This document shows, in pieces, positions 60,351 to 64,000 of a DNA stretch of 64,000 bases (position 1 is its first letter; each line of letters opens with the position of its first letter). The notes below the pieces were generated by a model, which saw only the letters and a program-made list of their open reading frames with translations, did no database searches and was not told where the DNA came from. A program made the position numbers and the translations under genes. This stretch comes from Haloplanus natans DSM 17983 (GTDB lineage: Archaea > Halobacteriota > Halobacteria > Halobacteriales > Haloferacaceae): NCBI RefSeq assembly GCF_000427685.1, contig NZ_KE386573.1, positions 1,472,938-1,536,937 on the forward strand, written 5' to 3'.

Positions 60351-61199
60351 TTAGTGCTCGAACTGCTTCCGGTCGGTGACGACCGTCGAGATCAGATCCA
60401 TCGGCGTCGCGTCGTAGGCGGGGTTCTCGATGGTGACGCCCTCGATTGGCTCGCGGATGACTTCGGTGGGTTCGCGCTCGTCGTTCTCGAAGACGAAGTC
60501 GCTCTCGATGATCTTCGACTCCGAACCGACGACGACGACGGGCACGCCGACGACGTTCGCGGCGGCGACGAGCGGAAAGGTGCCGACGCGGTTGTAGAGC
60601 GTGTCGCCGACGATGCAGGTCATGCCGACGACGACGCGATCACAGCGGTCGAGAATGGTGCCCGCCGCGCTGTCGACGAGGAGGTGTGGGTCGACGCGGT
60701 CCATCTCCGCGAGGCGGCGGGCGGTCTTGCGGCCGAGGTGACGCGGCCGAGCCTCGGTGGCGTAGGCGGTGAGGTGACAGCCCTCGGCGGCGGCCACCTC
60801 GACGGCCTCTAAGACGGTCGTCGAGAAGTCGTGTGTGAGGATGGTTTCGCCGTCCTCGAAGGTGGTCGCGGCGCGGGCGGCCGCCTCGTGTTTGCCCGTC
60901 TCGATCGTCTCGACGATCCGGCCGATCTCCTCGCGGGTCAGGGCTTTCGCCCTCTCGACGGTATCGGCCCCGCCGAGAACGCCGTCGACGACCTCCCGCA
61001 TCGCCTTGTGGAGGGAGGCGTGAGAGGGGTTGGCCCGGCGGAGCGCCCCCGCGTTGCGTTCGAGGTCACGCTCGTAGGCCTCGACGTTCCGGTACTCCCG
61101 GTCGAGGAGTTCGGCGAGCGCCTCGGTCGCCTTGACCGCGACCACCGACGAACTGTGGGTCTGCATCCGGCGAATCTCCTCGATGGTCTCGTCGATCAT
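60351..61199 (-). CDS. Ribose-1,5-bisphosphate isomerase / eIF2B-alpha-like protein
   Basis: A 282-residue member of the initiation-factor 2B/MtnA superfamily: MIDETIEEIRRMQTHSSSVV, LTHDFSTTVLEAVEVA, AYATEARPRHLGRKTARRLA, VVGMTCIVGDTLYNRVGTF, NPAYDATPMDLISTVVTD. RPRHLGR and the Cys/Asp region (MTCIVGD) match archaeal ribose-1,5-bisphosphate isomerases of the AMP phosphorylase pathway, which in haloarchaea serves pentose/nucleoside breakdown. The alternative, a true eIF2B subunit, is less likely in archaea. Confidence 0.85.
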   Translation of the reverse strand: MIDETIEEIRRMQTHSSSVVAVKATEALAELLDREYRNVEAYERDLERNAGALRRANPSHASLHKAMREVVDGVLGGADTVERAKALTREEIGRIVETIETGKHEAAARAATTFEDGETILTHDFSTTVLEAVEVAAAEGCHLTAYATEARPRHLGRKTARRLAEMDRVDPHLLVDSAAGTILDRCDRVVVGMTCIVGDTLYNRVGTFPLVAAANVVGVPVVVVGSESKIIESDFVFENDEREPTEVIREPIEGVTIENPAYDATPMDLISTVVTDRKQFEH

Positions 61200-61236
61200 A
61201 CGGGGAGGTGTCGTGTCGGCGGCAAAGAGGTTCCGG

Positions 61237-61473
61237 CTACGTGTCGACCTGCCGCCGGGCGTACGCGTACGCGAGAAGTGCAGTGACGAACCAGACGACC
61301 GCCCCGACGCGGACGGCGAAGGCGGCGCGGGCGCCCCACGTCGGGAGCGTCGTCGTCGTCGATAGGGCGGCGACGAGGGGCGCACCGGCGACGATGGTGG
61401 CGACGAACGTCACCTGCATCACCCACCCGAAGTCGACGCCGTCGGGATCGGTTCGTTCGACGCGGTGTGGCAC
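61237..61473 (-). CDS. Small membrane protein (DUF5822-like)
   Basis: A 78-residue protein with two membrane helices, VDFGWVMQVTFVATIVAGAP and AAFAVRVGAVVWFVTALLAY, and a basic end AYARRQVDT. The opening RVERTDPDGVDFGWVMQVTF is characteristic of a small haloarchaeal family. Function unknown. It is 37 nt upstream of the isomerase gene. Confidence 0.8.
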   Translation of the reverse strand: MPHRVERTDPDGVDFGWVMQVTFVATIVAGAPLVAALSTTTTLPTWGARAAFAVRVGAVVWFVTALLAYAYARRQVDT

Positions 61474-61512
61474 GCCTCCTGATTCGCAGTCGATCGGGTA
61501 ATGTGTGGCGGT

Positions 61513-62280
61513 TTAGCGGCCGAGGAAGTCGACGAGCGCGTCGTTGAACGCGTCGGGCCGTTCGAGCATGGCTAGGTGGGCCGCGTCGTCGACGGTCGTC
61601 CACTCGGCGTCGGGGATGCGTTCGGCGAGGGCCTCGTGGTACCACGGCGGCGTGAGCGCGTCGTACTCGCCAACGACGGCGAGGGTCGGGACGGTGACAT
61701 CGTCGAGGCGGCCGCGCACGTCGAACGTGTGGGCGGTTCGGAAGTCACGCTCGGTGACGGCCTGCCCCGCCGCGTGGAAGGTCGCGGTCGAGGCCGCCAC
61801 CAGTTCTTCGCCGGGGTCGTGAAAGAGCCGATCCGGGCCGTGGAGGAACTCGATCGCCCGCTCGAAGTCCGTCCGGAGCCACCGGAGCAGGTCGTCGAGG
61901 ACGGCGAGTTTGGCGCCCGTCCCCGCGAGCACGAGTCCCGACGGCTCGAAGTCGCGCTCGAGGGCGATAGAGAGGACGACCGCCCCACCAAGCGAGTTGC
62001 CACACAGGACCCGCGACCCGGTCGCCTCGGCGACGGCGAGAACGTCGTCCGCGTACGCTGACAGGGTCTCGTAGCCGGGTTCGGCCGTCACGTCCTCACT
62101 CTCCCCGTGGCCGCTCAGGTCCACGGTGATCACGGGCCGGTCGTCGGCGAGTCTGGCCTGGGACTTCCAGACTGCGTGCGATCCCCCGCTCCCGTGGACG
62201 AACAGGACGGGGTCGGCCTCGCCGCCGCGGTCGTGCCGGCGGTACGACGTCTTCCGCCCGTGGTGGGTTACGGTCTCCAT
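61513..62280 (-). CDS. Alpha/beta-hydrolase
   Basis: A 255-residue hydrolase: VLFVHGSGGSHAVWK (oxyanion loop), ITVDLSGHGES, nucleophile elbow CGNSLGGAVVL (Ser in GNSLGG), acid in VVGEYDALTPP and catalytic His in DDAAHLAMLE. Complete triad, no signal peptide. Substrate unknown; small esters or haloalkanes are typical of the group. Confidence 0.88.
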   Translation of the reverse strand: METVTHHGRKTSYRRHDRGGEADPVLFVHGSGGSHAVWKSQARLADDRPVITVDLSGHGESEDVTAEPGYETLSAYADDVLAVAEATGSRVLCGNSLGGAVVLSIALERDFEPSGLVLAGTGAKLAVLDDLLRWLRTDFERAIEFLHGPDRLFHDPGEELVAASTATFHAAGQAVTERDFRTAHTFDVRGRLDDVTVPTLAVVGEYDALTPPWYHEALAERIPDAEWTTVDDAAHLAMLERPDAFNDALVDFLGR

Positions 62281-62396
62281 ACGCTCGGTAGCGTGGGGAG
62301 AGATATAAAGCCGACCGACGGCCAGATGGTGACTGTGAACCGCAATGTGGCTTATTTTTGTGGTACCCGCTTGCGTACTGCGATTTGCTGAAGAAA

Positions 62397-62410
62397 GATT
62401 TATATACTTA
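62397..62410 (+). promoter_or_regulatory. Strong TATA-like promoter before the stress-type operon
   Basis: GATTTATATACTTA about 30-42 nt before the ATG at 62439 is an unusually A/T-rich box for this genome, preceded by GAAGAAA (BRE-like purines). Another A/T run, CTTATTTTTG, lies at 62351-62360. The layout resembles haloarchaeal heat-shock promoters. Confidence 0.55.
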
Positions 62411-62438
62411 GATAACTAACTTGGGGTTAGGAATTGAT

Positions 62439-62678
62439 ATGGTGAGACAGCAATACGCTGGTGAGGACGAGCGGTTCGTCCGCCGGTACGACTACGACGA
62501 CGAGTGGGTGATCGCCGCAGACCTGGGCGTCGACGGCGATCGTCTCGACGTCGACGTCGTCGGCGAGACGGCCATCGTCCTTGTCGACGAGGAGACTGCG
62601 ATGGAGTTCGATCTCCCCGGTACGGTCGAAAGTGTTGACACGAACAACGGCGTACTCGTGGTGAGGGGTAGCCAATGA
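62439..62678 (+). CDS. Small Hsp20-like fold protein (DUF7127-like)
   Basis: A 79-residue acidic, beta-rich protein: [50 protein letters not shown], and [17 protein letters not shown], the last part like the NGVLxV strand of alpha-crystallin proteins. Overlaps the CDC48-type gene by 4 nt (ATGA), so a joint role in protein quality control is likely, an inference from position. Short of a full Hsp20 domain. Confidence 0.8.
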   Translation: MVRQQYAGEDERFVRRYDYDDEWVIAADLGVDGDRLDVDVVGETAIVLVDEETAMEFDLPGTVESVDTNNGVLVVRGSQ

Positions 62679-64000
62679 AACTCGTAGTCAAACCACTGAA
62701 ACAGAAAGACGCCGGCCGCGGACTGGCCGCCATCGACCGCGCCGCGGTCTCGGAGATGGGCCTGGAGGTCGGCGATTATATTCGCATCGAAGGAAAAGAG
62801 GGCACCGCCATCGCGCGCGTCTGGCCCGGTCATCCCGAGGATCAGGGTGCGGGCGTCATTCGCATCGACGGTCAGCTTCGTCAGCAGGCGAACGTCGGCA
62901 TCGACGACCGGGTCGAGGTCGAGAAAGCCGACGTGAAGCCGGCCGAGCGGGTGACGGTCGCGCTCCCCCAGCAGATCGGTATCCGGGGCGACATCGGTCA
63001 CTACCTCCGTGACAAACTCACGGACAAGCCGATCACGAAAGGACAGACCCTCCGCGTCCCGTTCGGGTTCGGCTTCATGAGCGGTCGTCAGAGCCAGGCG
63101 CTCCCGCTGAAGGTGGCCGATACGTCGCCGTCGGGGACCGTCGTCGTCACCGACTCGACCGAGATCACGGTGAGCGAGAAGCCCGCAGAGCAGATCCGCG
63201 AGACCGGCGGCGAGGGCGGAGCCGAGACGCCCGACGTGACCTACGAGGACATCGGCGGCCTCGACCGCGAACTCGAACAGGTCCGCGAGATGATCGAACT
63301 GCCGATGCGCCACCCCGAACTGTTCCGGCGCCTCGGCATCGACCCGCCCAAGGGCGTCCTCCTGCACGGCCCGCCCGGCACGGGGAAGACGCTGATCGCC
63401 AAGGCGGTGGCGAACGAAATCGACGCCCACTTCCACACCATCTCCGGCCCGGAGATCATGTCGAAATACTACGGCGAGAGCGAGGAGCAACTCCGCGACG
63501 CCTTCGAGGAGGCCGAGGAGAACGCCCCCGCCATCGTCTTCATCGACGAGATCGACTCCATCGCGCCCAAGCGGGGCGAGGCCGGCGGTGACGTGGAACG
63601 TCGCGTCGTCGCCCAACTCCTCTCGCTGATGGACGGGCTAGAGGAACGCGGCGAAGTCGTGGTCATCGGCGCGACCAACCGCGTCGACGCTATCGACCCC
63701 GCGCTCCGCCGCGGCGGTCGCTTCGACCGCGAGATCGAAATCGGCGTCCCCGACCGCGACGGGCGCCGCGAGATCCTGCAGGTCCACACCCGTAACATGC
63801 CGCTCACCGACGACGTGGACATCGACGCCTTCGCCGAGTCGACCCACGGCTTCGTCGGTGCCGACATCGAGGGACTCGCCAAGGAGGCCGCGATGAACGC
63901 GCTCCGGCGCATCCGGCCCCAGATCGACCTCGAGGAAGAGGAGATCGACGCCGAGATCCTCGAGAACTTGGAGGTCGACCAGGACGACTTCCAAGAGGCG
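62675..64000 (+). CDS. CDC48/VCP-family AAA+ ATPase, cut by window end
   Basis: 442 residues are visible and the frame is open at the right edge; full family members have about 740. The N-domain (about 1-180: [40 protein letters not shown]) is followed by the first AAA domain with [20 protein letters not shown], Walker A GPPGTGKT (about 232-239), [20 protein letters not shown], Walker [29 protein letters not shown] and arginine finger GGRFDREIE. Unfolds substrates for degradation, probably with the proteasome. Confidence 0.95.
   Translation, partial: MKLVVKPLKQKDAGRGLAAIDRAAVSEMGLEVGDYIRIEGKEGTAIARVWPGHPEDQGAGVIRIDGQLRQQANVGIDDRVEVEKADVKPAERVTVALPQQIGIRGDIGHYLRDKLTDKPITKGQTLRVPFGFGFMSGRQSQALPLKVADTSPSGTVVVTDSTEITVSEKPAEQIRETGGEGGAETPDVTYEDIGGLDRELEQVREMIELPMRHPELFRRLGIDPPKGVLLHGPPGTGKTLIAKAVANEIDAHFHTISGPEIMSKYYGESEEQLRDAFEEAEENAPAIVFIDEIDSIAPKRGEAGGDVERRVVAQLLSLMDGLEERGEVVVIGATNRVDAIDPALRRGGRFDREIEIGVPDRDGRREILQVHTRNMPLTDDVDIDAFAESTHGFVGADIEGLAKEAAMNALRRIRPQIDLEEEEIDAEILENLEVDQDDFQEA

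Noticed and set aside
62675-64000. Possible second intein in the CDC48-type ATPase
   Set aside because: The first Walker A and B regions run continuously without Cys/Ser splice blocks in the visible part.

Overview
The window is chromosomal DNA from a halophilic archaeon (class Halobacteria). Evidence: GC content of roughly two thirds, strongly acidic proteins, Tat-type lipoprotein signals, a halocyanin, archaeosortase A, diphthine synthase, LSm and L37e, the RtcB/archease pair, a CDC48-type ATPase, and many starts with a TATA-like box about 27 nt upstream and no leader. No transposase, integrase, phage or plasmid genes were seen, so the background is core genome carrying small non-coding repeat elements.

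Layout. 1-8474: menaquinone cluster menF-menD-menB-menA-menC, with a PiT phosphate transporter and two small membrane proteins between; menE is not in the window. 8475-17062: small membrane proteins, a 317-bp structured MITE-like element, pyrBI, glutamate dehydrogenase, a CitE-like lyase, and an fba-fbp gluconeogenic pair. 17063-24103: deaminase, 3-hydroxyacyl-CoA dehydrogenase, a CinA-type protein, and a three-gene ABC exporter whose first permease is fused to a PrsW-like protease domain. 24092-31422: signalling genes (7TM histidine kinase, RecA-like ATPase, 1293-aa PAS/GAF kinase). 31501-43385: mixed housekeeping and small genes, including a lone lysW, ferredoxin plus ferritin-like protein, malic enzyme and dphB. 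43763-48131: artA, an iron-transport lipoprotein, a DyP-like Tat protein and a regulator/membrane pair. 48248-53196: tRNA-Leu(GAG) with a duplicated 3' end, then a nitrite-reductase cluster (DUF420 protein, wHTH regulator pair, beta-grasp protein ending Phe-Cys-Cys, nirK, HTH-10 regulator, membrane-anchored halocyanin), with two CGAA-N4-TTCG sites. 53282-64000: purF, L37e-LSm operon, DUF2892 gene, intein-containing rtcB with archease, ribose-1,5-bisphosphate isomerase-like protein, a hydrolase, and a stress-type operon ending in a truncated CDC48-family ATPase.

The most unusual material is (1) a family of 82-bp near-perfect palindromes with a fixed 16-4-16-10-16-4-16 architecture and compensatory changes, plus related motifs starting on the TGA stop codons of upstream genes; (2) the 317-bp multi-hairpin element flanked by a perfect 10-bp direct repeat; (3) the nir cluster with a beta-grasp protein ending in Cys-Cys and NarO-like operators; (4) the rtcB intein splitting the metal-binding GYDIN|CG motif; (5) an isolated LysW carrier gene. 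Family names rest on recognised motifs, not on searches; DUF numbers for haloarchaeal families are from memory and should be treated as approximate.
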